Assembly: GCF_002216795.1 (NCBI RefSeq)
Contig: NZ_CP022316.1
Location: forward strand, 1,116,001-1,180,000
Direction of reading: 5' to 3'
Origin: Brachybacterium avium
GTDB taxonomy: Bacteria > Actinomycetota > Actinomycetes > Actinomycetales > Dermabacteraceae
DNA: 64,000 bases
Part shown: positions 1 to 7,727 of the stretch, piece after piece
Layout of the letters: each line of letters opens with the position of its first letter
How positions within the stretch are numbered: the stretch's first letter is position 1
Made by a program: the position numbers and the translations under genes
The notes under the pieces: model-generated
Databases searched by the model: none
Seen by the model: only the letters and a program-made list of their open reading frames with translations
What the model was told of the DNA's origin: nothing

Positions 1-515
1 GCCAGGCCACCCGCAGTGGTGGAGATCAGGGCGTTCAGCGCCGCACGGCGGGAGGCCTGCCGGTCCTGGTAGTGGCCCACCAGGAGGTAGGAGAAGATGG
101 TGGTGAGCTCCCAGAACGTGTAGAGCATCATCACGTCGTCGGCCAGCACCAGGCCCACCATCGTCCCGGCGAAGGCCGTCAGCAGCCCTGCGAACCGGCC
201 CAGCCCGGGCTCGGTGTCCTTGAAGTACCTCGCGCAGTACGCCAGCACGACGGCCCCGATGCCGGTGGCGATCAGCGCCAGCACCCAGCTCAGCGTGTCC
301 AGGCGGAACGCCAGGTCGATGCCGAAGGCGGGGATCCAGCTGACGGAGATCTCGCGCGGCGACCCGGCGAGCGCCTGCGGATCCAGGGTCGCCAGCCAGA
401 GGGCCGAGGCGCCGGGCACCAGCGCCAGCGGGTAGAAGGCGTTGCGGCCGAACCTCCGCACCAGGAGGGGTCCCACGAGCGCCGCCACCACATGGGCGAG
501 CAGCATCGTGAGCAC
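1..515 (-). CDS. mrpA: Na+/H+ antiporter subunit A (MrpA/MnhA), N-terminal part
   Basis: The gene is cut by the left window edge, leaving 171 codons. The visible part is a hydrophobic start (LLAHVVAALVGPLLVRRFG), then a segment with FRLDTLSWVLALIATGIG and DDVMMLYTFWELTTIFSYLL. This is the NuoL/MrpA-type core, where the Glu of FWELT lies in a proton-translocating helix. Mrp complexes exchange monovalent cations for protons at the membrane. A GTG at 515 has GGAG six bases upstream and is preferred; an in-frame ATG lies at 506. It is divergent from the MFS gene at 658. The A-subunit call rests on similarity remembered from the family; a NuoL/HyfB-like protein is the alternative. Confidence 0.8.
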   Translation of the reverse strand, partial: MLTMLLAHVVAALVGPLLVRRFGRNAFYPLALVPGASALWLATLDPQALAGSPREISVSWIPAFGIDLAFRLDTLSWVLALIATGIGAVVLAYCARYFKDTEPGLGRFAGLLTAFAGTMVGLVLADDVMMLYTFWELTTIFSYLLVGHYQDRQASRRAALNALISTTAGGL

Positions 516-657
516 AGAGGTCTCCGTCCGGGCGGGAGGGAAAGGGCCGGTGTCATCGTACGGGAGGCGGGCTCGGCGATCCTGCAAAGAGGCGCAGGGA
601 TCCCGGCGGATCCCGGACTCCCCCGCCCCTGGCCCCCATGCTCCGTAGAGTGTGCTC

Positions 658-2010
658 ATGCCCAGCCTCCCGGAGCCGGCAGCGAGCACCTCCGCTGCCC
701 GTCCCACGCGCCCGCCCGTCATCCCCTTCGCCCTCTGGGACGGGGGGATGTCGGCTTTCAGCTCGGTGATCCTCACCTTCGTGTTCGCGACCTATGTCGC
801 CAGCGCCGTCGCCTCCGAGGGTGCGGTCGGGGACGAGGCGATCAAGGCCGCGCAGGACCACGGCTCGCAGGTGCTCACCACCTGGCAGGCGATCGGCGCG
901 GTGGCGATCGCCCTGCTGGCGCCGCTGCTGGGGAACCTCGCCGACCGCGGCGGTGCCCGCAACGCGCTGCTGCGGATCACCACCGTGGCCACCGTGGTCG
1001 TCATCGCGCTGATGCCCCTGGTGGCGCTGGATGCGGACTACCTGGTGCTCGGGGCGGTGCTGATCGCGCTGGCCGTCGTGTTCAGCGAGCTCGCCGGGGT
1101 GTTCGTGAACTCGGTGCTCCCGGAGATCTCCACCCCGGACAACCGCGGCCGGATCTCCGGCACCGCATGGGCGGTCGGCTACTGGGGCTCGATCGTCTGC
1201 CTGGCCATGGTGCTGGTGCTGTTCGTGATGCCCGGCACCGGGCTGCTCGGCATCACCGGGGAGTCCGGCTGGAACTACCGGGCGATCCCGCTGTTCGTGG
1301 CGCTGTGGATCCTGGTCGGGACGATGCCGCTGATGCTGAAGGCGCCCAAGCACGCCGCCACCGCTCCCGGGGAGCGCTGGACCCCCTGGCAGGGCTATGC
1401 GCTCATCGTGCGGCGCGTGATCCGGGCCTTCCGCGAGGAACCGATCATGCTGCAGTACCTGGTGGCCTCGGCGATCTACCGCGACGGGCTGGGGGCGGTC
1501 TTCTCCATCGCCGGGGTGCTGGCCGCCAACGCGTACGGCTTCTCCACCGTCCAGATCATCATCTTCGGCATCGCCGCGAATCTGGTCGCCGGGTTCGGGG
1601 TGTTCCTCGGCGGCAAGGTCGACGACCGCTTCGGCCCCCGCCTCGTGATCATCATCGGCTGCGCCGGGATCATCGTGCTCGGCCTGGTGGTGCTGCTGCT
1701 GGCCTCGACCCTGGTGTTCTGGATCGCCGGCCTGTCGATATGCCTGTTCGTCGGCCCCGTGCAGTCCGCCTCCCGCAACCTGCTCACCCGGCTCTCGGAG
1801 CCGGGCCGGGAGACCGAGAACTTCGGCCTCTACGCCACCACCGGGCGGGCGCTGGGCTTCCTGGGCACCGCGGCCTTCGCCGCGACCGTCGCGATCGCAG
1901 GTGACACCCGCACCGGGATCCTCGGGATCGTGCTGGTGATCGCGATCGGGCTGATCGCCTTCCTGCCGATCCGGCTCGGCACTGCCGGGAGGGCGTCGGT
2001 CGCCGCCTGA
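658..2010 (+). CDS. MFS transporter, UMF1/Atg22-like
   Basis: This is a 450-residue polytopic membrane protein with about 12 hydrophobic helices. The opening FALWDGGMSAFSSVILTFVF and the helix pattern with an extended loop after about residue 225 resemble the UMF1/Atg22 branch of the major facilitator superfamily, members of which export small solutes. The substrate is not evident. ATG 658 is chosen because a TAGAGT hexamer ends six bases before it, the leaderless spacing seen repeatedly in this window; an in-frame GTG at 652 is less likely. It stands alone, divergent from mrpA and convergent with the gene ending at 2134. Confidence 0.8.
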   Translation: MPSLPEPAASTSAARPTRPPVIPFALWDGGMSAFSSVILTFVFATYVASAVASEGAVGDEAIKAAQDHGSQVLTTWQAIGAVAIALLAPLLGNLADRGGARNALLRITTVATVVVIALMPLVALDADYLVLGAVLIALAVVFSELAGVFVNSVLPEISTPDNRGRISGTAWAVGYWGSIVCLAMVLVLFVMPGTGLLGITGESGWNYRAIPLFVALWILVGTMPLMLKAPKHAATAPGERWTPWQGYALIVRRVIRAFREEPIMLQYLVASAIYRDGLGAVFSIAGVLAANAYGFSTVQIIIFGIAANLVAGFGVFLGGKVDDRFGPRLVIIIGCAGIIVLGLVVLLLASTLVFWIAGLSICLFVGPVQSASRNLLTRLSEPGRETENFGLYATTGRALGFLGTAAFAATVAIAGDTRTGILGIVLVIAIGLIAFLPIRLGTAGRASVAA

Positions 2011-2133
2011 GCGCGGCCGGGGAGCCGGGCGCCACCTGAGCCCCGGTGGGCGGGCCCGGTCGCAGCCGAGCCGGGGTCCGCCGGCAGCGCGCTGCCGGCG
2101 CCGTCGCGCGGACGGGCGCTCCCGGAGGTGGTA

Positions 2134-2964
2134 TCAGGCGAGGTCGGCCGGATCCACCAGGAAGCCCTCGAGGTCCACGACATAGCCGCCGACGGTCTCC
2201 GCGAGCAGCCCGGCGATCATCCCGATCCGCCGGTAGACGAGCTGCCAGCGGTCCGCGGTCTCCGGCTCCGGGGCCTCGACCGCGTCCTCCTCGGGGTCGG
2301 CAGTGAGGTGCACCAGTTCGTAGTCGACCGCATCCTCGAGCCAGCCGACGGCCTGCAGGGCCGCGGGGCGGGAGCTGCGACCCACCCGCAGCGAGATCTC
2401 CTCCCCCTCCGGCAGCGGGATGGAGACGCTGTACCCGGTGCGCGGCGTATCCGCGGGGACCTCGTCGAGCTCGGCCTCCGGCTCCAGCGGGCCCAGCAGC
2501 TCGGCGAGCGACTCCGGGGCCAGCGCATGCGGGCTGACCACCGTCAGATCCCGGATGTGGAAGGGGTTCGGCTCGAGGCGGGCACCGCTGTCGGTGACCA
2601 CGGCGCCGTAGAGCCGACGCCCCAGCGACCAGGCGAGGTCCAGGCCTGCTCGTTCGGGGCCGAAGGGGATCCCCTCGGGGAAGGCGCGCCCGTAGCCGTG
2701 GGAGTCGCCCATCCCCTCCGGCAGCGGATCCTCCCGGACCCGCGGGGTGTCCAGGGTCCAGCGACCGACGCCGCGCGGCGAGCTGTCCGGCAACAGTCGC
2801 AGCCCGTCCCCCAGCTCGATCGCCCCGTCTGCGCCCTGGACCGCCGCCGGCCGCAGGTTGCGCACCATCGTCAGCACGGCGGCGGGATCGGTGTCCCGCG
2901 GCAGCTGGAGCCGGTGGCTGGTACGGGACGTCTCGACGGTCGACGGGCTGATCGGGGCTGTCAC
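2134..2964 (-). CDS. conserved hypothetical protein, co-transcribed with dcd
   Basis: A soluble, acidic protein of 276 residues without signal peptide, membrane segment or a motif I recognise. It contains a Gly/Pro-rich first half and an acidic C-terminal region rich in Glu ([17 protein letters not shown]). The GTG start at 2964 overlaps the dcd stop codon by four bases (GTGA), so translation is probably coupled to dcd; the open frame extends further upstream but only inside dcd. No function can be assigned from sequence. Confidence 0.7.
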   Translation of the reverse strand: MTAPISPSTVETSRTSHRLQLPRDTDPAAVLTMVRNLRPAAVQGADGAIELGDGLRLLPDSSPRGVGRWTLDTPRVREDPLPEGMGDSHGYGRAFPEGIPFGPERAGLDLAWSLGRRLYGAVVTDSGARLEPNPFHIRDLTVVSPHALAPESLAELLGPLEPEAELDEVPADTPRTGYSVSIPLPEGEEISLRVGRSSRPAALQAVGWLEDAVDYELVHLTADPEEDAVEAPEPETADRWQLVYRRIGMIAGLLAETVGGYVVDLEGFLVDPADLA

Positions 2965-3554
2965 TGCTGCTCCTCCACAGGGATGCGGGTGCGATGGAAG
3001 TTCTGGGCCGAGCGCGAGGGGGTCGGCCCGCGCTGGCCGAGGTAGCGGTTGAGGTTCCCGGCGCTGCCGTAGGGCCGATCGGCCGGGCTCGAGAGCCGGA
3101 AGAAGCACAGCTGCCCGATCTTCATCCCCGGCCACAGCGCGACCGGCAGGGTCGCCATGTTCGACAGCTCCAGGGTGATGTGCCCCTGGAAACCGGGATC
3201 GATGAACCCGGCCGTGGAGTGGGTCAGCAGGCCCAGACGGCCCAGCGAGCTCTTGCCCTCCAAGCGGGCGGCCACGTCATCGGGCAGGGTGATCTGCTCA
3301 TAGGTGGAGGCGAGCACGAATTCGCCCGGATGGAGCATGTAGGCCTCGTCCGGGTCCACCGCCACCTCGCGGGTGAGGTCGGGCTGCTCGATCGACGGAT
3401 CGATCAGCGCATGCTTGTGATTGTCGAAGAGGCGGAAGAAGCGGTCGATCCGCACGTCGACGGAGGCGGGTTGGACCATCTCGTCCTCGAAGGGGTCCAG
3501 CCGCACCCGTCCGGCCTCGATCTCGGTCCGGATGTCATGATCGCTGAGCAGCAC
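2961..3554 (-). CDS. dcd: dCTP deaminase (probably bifunctional, dUMP-forming)
   Basis: The 197-residue product hydrolytically deaminates dCTP and, in the actinobacterial branch, probably also hydrolyses the dUTP formed to dUMP, feeding thymidylate synthesis in the cytosol. Visible hallmarks are QPASVDVR (28-35), [11 protein letters not shown] (100-110), [13 protein letters not shown] (112-124) and the HITLEL strand, whose Glu129 matches the catalytic Glu of the family. The length is typical. Start is GTG 3554 with TAGTCT seven bases upstream, a leaderless arrangement. The bifunctional assignment is inferred from family knowledge of mycobacterial enzymes. Confidence 0.95.
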   Translation of the reverse strand: MLLSDHDIRTEIEAGRVRLDPFEDEMVQPASVDVRIDRFFRLFDNHKHALIDPSIEQPDLTREVAVDPDEAYMLHPGEFVLASTYEQITLPDDVAARLEGKSSLGRLGLLTHSTAGFIDPGFQGHITLELSNMATLPVALWPGMKIGQLCFFRLSSPADRPYGSAGNLNRYLGQRGPTPSRSAQNFHRTRIPVEEQQ

Positions 3555-3647
3555 GGCGACCAGACTAGCCGCCTCCCGCCGGGAAGGTCGATCCGTCCCA
3601 TCATCGCGCTGCGCCGAGCCCGCCCGGGACCGCGCACCTCAGCACGG

Positions 3648-3678
3648 TTCGCACAGCACCGCCCTCTCGGGGTATGCT
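3648..3678 (+). promoter_or_regulatory. candidate promoter of tRNA-Gly
   Basis: TTCGCA at 3648-3653 and TATGCT at 3673-3678 are separated by 19 bases and lie about 60 bases before the tRNA. The -10 box is good, the -35 box is weak and the spacing slightly long. Confidence 0.4.
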
Positions 3679-3739
3679 TATCCGCGTTGCTCCAACGGCG
3701 GCGGCCCACAGGGTCGCAGTGCTGATCGGACAGCTTTTC

Positions 3740-3810
3740 GCGGGTGTAGTTCAATGGTAGAACTTCAGCTTCCCAAGCTGATAGCGCGGGTTCGATTCCC
3801 GTCACCCGCT
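3740..3810 (+). tRNA. tRNA-Gly (anticodon CCC)
   Basis: A complete cloverleaf of 71 bases. The acceptor GCGGGTG pairs with CACCCGC, the D arm is GTTC/GAAC, the anticodon stem TCAGC/GCTGA encloses loop TTCCCAA (anticodon CCC), and the T arm is GCGGG-TTCGATT-CCCGT; the discriminator is T. CCA is not encoded. Its 3' end is duplicated at 4421-4437 on the far side of an IS481 remnant. Confidence 0.95.
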
Positions 3811-3815
3811 CTCTG
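3799..3815 (+). repeat. direct repeat copy 1 (tRNA-Gly 3' end, att-like)
   Basis: CCGTCACCCGCTCTCTG covers the last 12 bases of tRNA-Gly plus five downstream bases. An exact second copy lies at 4421-4437, so the intervening 605 bases are bracketed the way an element integrated at a tRNA 3' end would be. IS481-family elements can also leave long target duplications. Confidence 0.75.
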
Positions 3816-3871
3816 TGGTGTCTCAGGACATCGTTCGCGGATGTCTTGGGACATTGTTCGCGAGGAGAAGG

Positions 3872-3900
3872 CCCCGGTGAGTGTTCACCGGGGTCTTTTT
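3872..3900 (+). terminator. intrinsic terminator at the inner left IS end
   Basis: CCCCGGTGA and TCACCGGGG form a perfect 9-bp stem with a GTGT loop, followed by TCTTTTTC. It is the first strong hairpin with a T-run met by transcription leaving tRNA-Gly in the present arrangement, although it belongs to the IS fragment. Confidence 0.8.
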
Positions 3901-4303
3901 CGTTGTGGTTGGTACCCGCGGTCGGGGTCGATGGTGTGTTCGGCGAGTAGTTCTCCGGTGGCGAGGTCGATGACCATCGTGTCGGGGCCCTGGCGGATGA
4001 TGCGGACTCTCAGTCCGGCGTGGGCGCGGCCGATGCCGAGGTGGCGCATCGTGCCGGCGTAGCGCAGGGAGACTTTGCCGTGGGTGTCGACTCTGTCGGT
4101 GCGCACGGAGTAGTCCCTCTGGCGGGTTCCTCCCACGGAGGCCTTCGGCGTGAGTCGGGGTCGAGGGCCTCGACGCCACCTTTGCGGTAGCGGGCCACGA
4201 GGATCTGTACCCAGCGCGGGGAGACGTGGAACTTCTGTGCGGCTTCGCTGGTGCTCATGCCCGCCTCGATGACGCTGAGCACTATCGCTGTGTTCTTCGA
4301 CAT
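3885..4303 (-). pseudogene. IS481-family transposase remnant
   Basis: From ATG 4303 the first about 50 codons encode the N-terminal helix-turn-helix (VLSVIEAGMSTSEAAQKF, then HVSPRWVQILVARYRKGG). About 75 codons of the C-terminal end follow in another frame (RVDTHGKVSLRYAG, then MRHLGIGRAHAGLRV and TIDPDRGYQP). The whole DDE integrase core between them is missing and the two parts are out of frame. It is non-functional. Confidence 0.85.
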
Positions 4304-4420
4304 GCTCCATCGTGCGAATGATGACGCGAGACACCAGCCCTCTACTACGGCCGATCATGACGACGCCGAGGTGCGAACGATGACGCGAGACAGGGGCGAA
4401 CTATGTCTTGAGATCACACA

Positions 4421-4437
4421 CCGTCACCCGCTCTCTG
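4421..4437 (+). repeat. direct repeat copy 2 (tRNA-Gly 3' end, att-like)
   Basis: An exact copy of the 17 bases at 3799-3815. It is followed immediately by a terminator hairpin that very likely was the original terminator of the tRNA before the insertion. Confidence 0.75.
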
Positions 4438-4465
4438 GAACGCCGGCCCTGCGGGGCCGGCGTTC
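4438..4465 (+). terminator. terminator hairpin, presumed original tRNA-Gly terminator
   Basis: GAACGCCGGCCC pairs perfectly with GGGCCGGCGTTC around a TGCG loop, followed by TTCATT. The 12-bp stem directly abuts the second copy of the tRNA 3' end. Confidence 0.75.
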
Positions 4466-4548
4466 TTCATTCCCGGCCGGGTCGCCGACTCAGGCACGGA
4501 TCCCCCGCCAAGGTTATGTCGGTCTTCGCAGAAGTGTAAGAATGCGGC

Positions 4549-5124
4549 ATGCCCAAGATCATCGGAGGATCCCTCGAGGAGCATCGCCAGCGCACTCGGG
4601 AGAAGATCTTCGCCGCGCTCGCCGACCTGCTCGAGACCCAGGAGTTCGAGACGGTGACGTTCTCGCGGATCGCCACCGCGGCCGGCGTGGGCCGCACCGC
4701 GATGTACAACCACTTCCCGGACCGCGAGAGCCTCCTGGTCGAGTACGCGATCCATGAGACCACGGACTACATCGCCCAGCTGCGGGCCGGGGTCAGCGAC
4801 TCCGCCACCCCCCGCGATGCCGCGATCGCGTACGTCCACACCCAGCTCGACCTCAATGTCTCCTTCCACGTCCCGCAGACCTCCGGCGGCGCGACACTGT
4901 CCCCGGAGACCGCGGCGCGCATGCGCGATCACGTAGTGCTGATCGAGGACGTGCTGCGCACCATCGTCACCGACGGGGTCGCGTCCGGGGACTTCGCCGC
5001 CGACCTGGATGTGGACGCCACGGTACGGATCATCAACGGCCTGCTGGTGGGCTCCTCCGCCAAGCGGTACTCCCGCACCGCCCTCGAGGCCTTCGTGCTG
5101 CGGGGCCTCGGCACCGGCAGCTGA
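4549..5124 (+). CDS. TetR/AcrR family transcriptional regulator
   Basis: 191 residues. An N-terminal helix-turn-helix (VTFSRIATAAGVGRTAMYNHF, about residues 33-53 with the recognition helix RTAMYNHF) is followed by an all-helical ligand-binding domain with no recognisable ligand signature. Such proteins usually repress neighbouring or own genes. TAAGAA ends six bases before ATG 4549, so the message is probably leaderless. No adjacent transporter or enzyme indicates its target; the gene downstream is convergent. Confidence 0.9.
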   Translation: MPKIIGGSLEEHRQRTREKIFAALADLLETQEFETVTFSRIATAAGVGRTAMYNHFPDRESLLVEYAIHETTDYIAQLRAGVSDSATPRDAAIAYVHTQLDLNVSFHVPQTSGGATLSPETAARMRDHVVLIEDVLRTIVTDGVASGDFAADLDVDATVRIINGLLVGSSAKRYSRTALEAFVLRGLGTGS

Positions 5125-5136
5125 CGCCCCGGGTGA

Positions 5137-7619
5137 TCAGCCCTCGTCGCCGCGGCGCTGCTTCCGCGCCCGACGCTTCGCGGACTTGGCGGGCTTGGCG
5201 GGCTTGGTCGCCACCGGCACCTGCTCGATGTGCTCGTCGTCGGGCTCCCAGTCCATCGCCTCGAGGTCACCGGCCGACTCCTCCGCCGCACGGCTGAACA
5301 GCGGCGAGGCGATCTCCCCCTCGCCGTCCTCGAGATCGACCTCGGGCGCCGTCGCCGCGATCACCCAGCAGGCCATCATGATGACCAGGGCGATCACCGC
5401 GATGCCCCAGCGCAGGAAGGGGCTGGTGTCGTCGGTGTTCATGCCGACCACAGCGCTGACGGACAGCGCCGTCAGCATGCTCGAGGTCAGCAGCAGCGGC
5501 AGCGCCACAGAGCCGATCGTCGAGCGCAGCACCCCGGTCAGCACGGTGCCGCCGAGCGCACCGGAGTGGCCCCAGGATCCGCGCCCGCCGTAGCGGCCGG
5601 AGCCGATCACCGCCGCCGCGTTCTCGAGGGTGGAGCCCGCGCCGAGGGTCCACAGGCCCAGGCCGGCAGCGGTCAGCACCATGCCGAGCAGCAGTCCGGG
5701 CAGGGCGCCCGGCCCCAGCCCGAAACCGGCCACGACCGGCATCAGCAGTGCCACCACCACGGGGGTGACCGAGGCGCGGCGCACCATTTCGGTGAGATCG
5801 ACCAGGTCGGCGTGGGCCCGCCCCTCCAGCAGGGAGGCGCGCGTCTCGACGACGGCGTTCGCGCCCAGGCGGCGGGCGCCGTCCAGCAGCGAGGAGGTCA
5901 CCAGCAGCACGGTCAGCACGCCCAGACCCGCTCCGGCCAGCATGGTGAGCGAGCTCGGGGTGATGGCATGCAGGGCACGGTCCTCCCACACGCTCCCGGC
6001 CCGCGGCGCCAGCTGCAGAGCGCTGACCACCGGGCCCAGCGCGCCCAGTGCGGTGAGCGCCCCGGCCAGCAGCAGCGCGGCCCGGGGGCCGGTGGCGGCA
6101 CCGGCAGCGGCGCCCTGCAGCGCCGGCTCGGCATCGGGCCGGTCGGCGAAGGTGCTCGCCAGCAGGGCACCGGCATGTGCCGCCACCACGATCAGCGCAC
6201 CGAGCCCGGCATGGGTGAGGAGGGCGAGCGCCAGTCCCGGCACCCCGGCCGAGAGCACCGAGATCACCAGGGCGATCAGCACCAGCAGCGCCACCGCCCC
6301 GGCAGCGGTCAGTGCGGTGGACCCCAGACCGGCGATGATGCCGAGCGCACCGCCGGTGCGGCTGGTGCGCGCGGTCCGCAGCACGGCCCCGCCGAGCCGA
6401 TGACCCGTGCCGTTCAGCAGCATCACGACGGCCAGGGCGGCCAGGACCCCCAGGCCCAGCGCCACCGCGACCACGACGTTCGGGGTGATCGAGTACAGAC
6501 CCATCAGGTCCAGGAAGGCGCTGGCGTACTGGGACTCGTCGGTCGCGGAGACCCACTGCCCCATATCGGTCAGCGCCTGCTCGATCTGCGGCTCGAGCTG
6601 TTCGCGCGGGGTCGGGGTGCCGCCGGTGATCGCCGGATCGGTGAAGTTCTCCAGCCCCACGTCCTCGAAGCGCAGGTCCTTGTACCGGGAGGGGATCCAC
6701 AGGGCGGCGGCGGCGATGGCACCGGCCCCGCCGAGCACTGCGGGATCAGCCCGCCCAGGCGCAGGGCGCCGCGCTCGTGGCCGGGGGTGCCCAGGTGCGG
6801 CACCACGGCGGCTGCGGCCGCGGCGAGCATCGCCGCACCGAGTCCCAGGAGCACGACGATGAACCCCTCGGCGGCCAGGACGGGCACGCCCAGCAGCACG
6901 CCGACGCCGGCGGCGGCGGTCGCCACGGCGACCAGGTCCGCGCTCAGGGCCCCGCCGCGCGACGCCATCCGAGTGCTGCGCAGATGCGGGCCGCCCAGGT
7001 TCGCCGGATCCTCGGCGTCCAGCTCGTGCTCATCGCTGCCGACCAGGAGCGTGGCGGCGGCGGCCGCGGTGTCCACCGGTGCGGCGCAGATCCGGATCGC
7101 CAGCGCCGAGATCGCCGCGCCGCCGGCCAGGGCGATCAGCGCCGGCCCGGCCGCGGTCTGCAGGAACCACACGATGATGACCGTGGGCAGCAGCGCGAGG
7201 GCGAGCGCGCCGGTGACCGTCAGCGCCCCCAGCCGGGAGATCATCGCCGGGCGCCTCTCGGCGTCCAGCCCCAGGGCCGCCAGCTGCACGGCGATCCCCC
7301 GCCAGGCGGCGAGCGGGCCCAGCGCGATGCCCACCAGCAGCATGCCCGACCGCAGCAGGCGGTCATCGGTGCTGCCCGGGGCGAGATACAGCAGCACCGC
7401 CAGCGGCAGGCCCACCCACAGCATGATCGAGCCGGCGGAGAGCAGCTGCCCGCCGAGCCGGCGACCCAGACCCTCGTCGAGCTCCTCGCTGTCCTCGTCG
7501 CGCCGCAGCCGACTGGGGACGACGGCTCCGGCGACCAGCGCCGCCAGGGCGAGGACGCCGAGCGTGAGCAGGGTCCAGGCGAGATCGTCGCCCAGAGGGA
7601 ATTGCGAGATCAGATCCAC
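5137..7619 (-). pseudogene. catalytically degenerate membrane pyrophosphatase homologue (HppA-like), frameshifted
   Basis: One base missing in the run at 6742-6744 splits it; restoring it gives 827 residues, about the usual length of membrane pyrophosphatases, with about 16 helices. Gapless correspondence with the family is visible: IPSRYKDL...AITG, LENAAAVIGSGRYGGRGS (family WDNAKK...GGKGS) and LLVGSDEHELDAEDPAN (family DLVGKVE...DDPRN). However, the pyrophosphate- and Mg-binding residues are gone. DxxxDLVGK reads AxxxLLVGS (187-195), the NVGDNVGD region (208-229) keeps none of its Asp, DTFGPVSDNA reads STFADRPDAE (from 489), and GDPFKDTAGPAIN reads TGVLRSTIGSVAL (694-706). Hydrolysis is therefore unlikely. 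GTG 7619 has GGAAG upstream. The break is probably a base-calling error, but real decay is possible. Confidence 0.75.
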
Positions 7620-7667
7620 GTGAGAGCTTCCGACGACGGGGCTCGGCGGACCGAGCGTGGTGACAGA

Positions 7668-7696
7668 CCGGAGCGCGGCTCCGGCGGCCGAGGATA
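7668..7696 (-). promoter_or_regulatory. candidate -10 box and leader hairpin before the HppA-like gene
   Basis: On the minus strand TATCCT (7691-7696) is followed by a leader of about 65 bases containing a 7-bp hairpin, CCGGAGC/GCTCCGG (7668-7684). The hairpin might instead end transcription reading through from upstream. Confidence 0.35.
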
Positions 7697-7727
7697 ATCG
7701 AGCAGGATGACCGCTGCGGTCACCGAC

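Larger units (their letters stand above)
3819..4416. mobile_element. decayed IS481-family insertion sequence
   Basis: The ends form an imperfect inverted repeat: TGTCTCAGGACATCGTTCGC at 3819-3838, and on the opposite strand TGATCTCAAGACATAGTTCGC-like bases at 4396-4416. Variants of the same 20-base motif recur at 3842-3861 (same orientation) and, inverted, at 4373-4392 and 4314-4333, giving five copies. Only about 130 codons of the transposase remain, against about 400 in intact IS481-type enzymes, so the element cannot move itself. Confidence 0.8.

Noticed and set aside
72-1904. A 610-codon open frame on the plus strand overlapping mrpA and the MFS gene
   Set aside because: Shadow of real genes in other frames; no recognisable domain and Arg/Gly-rich composition.
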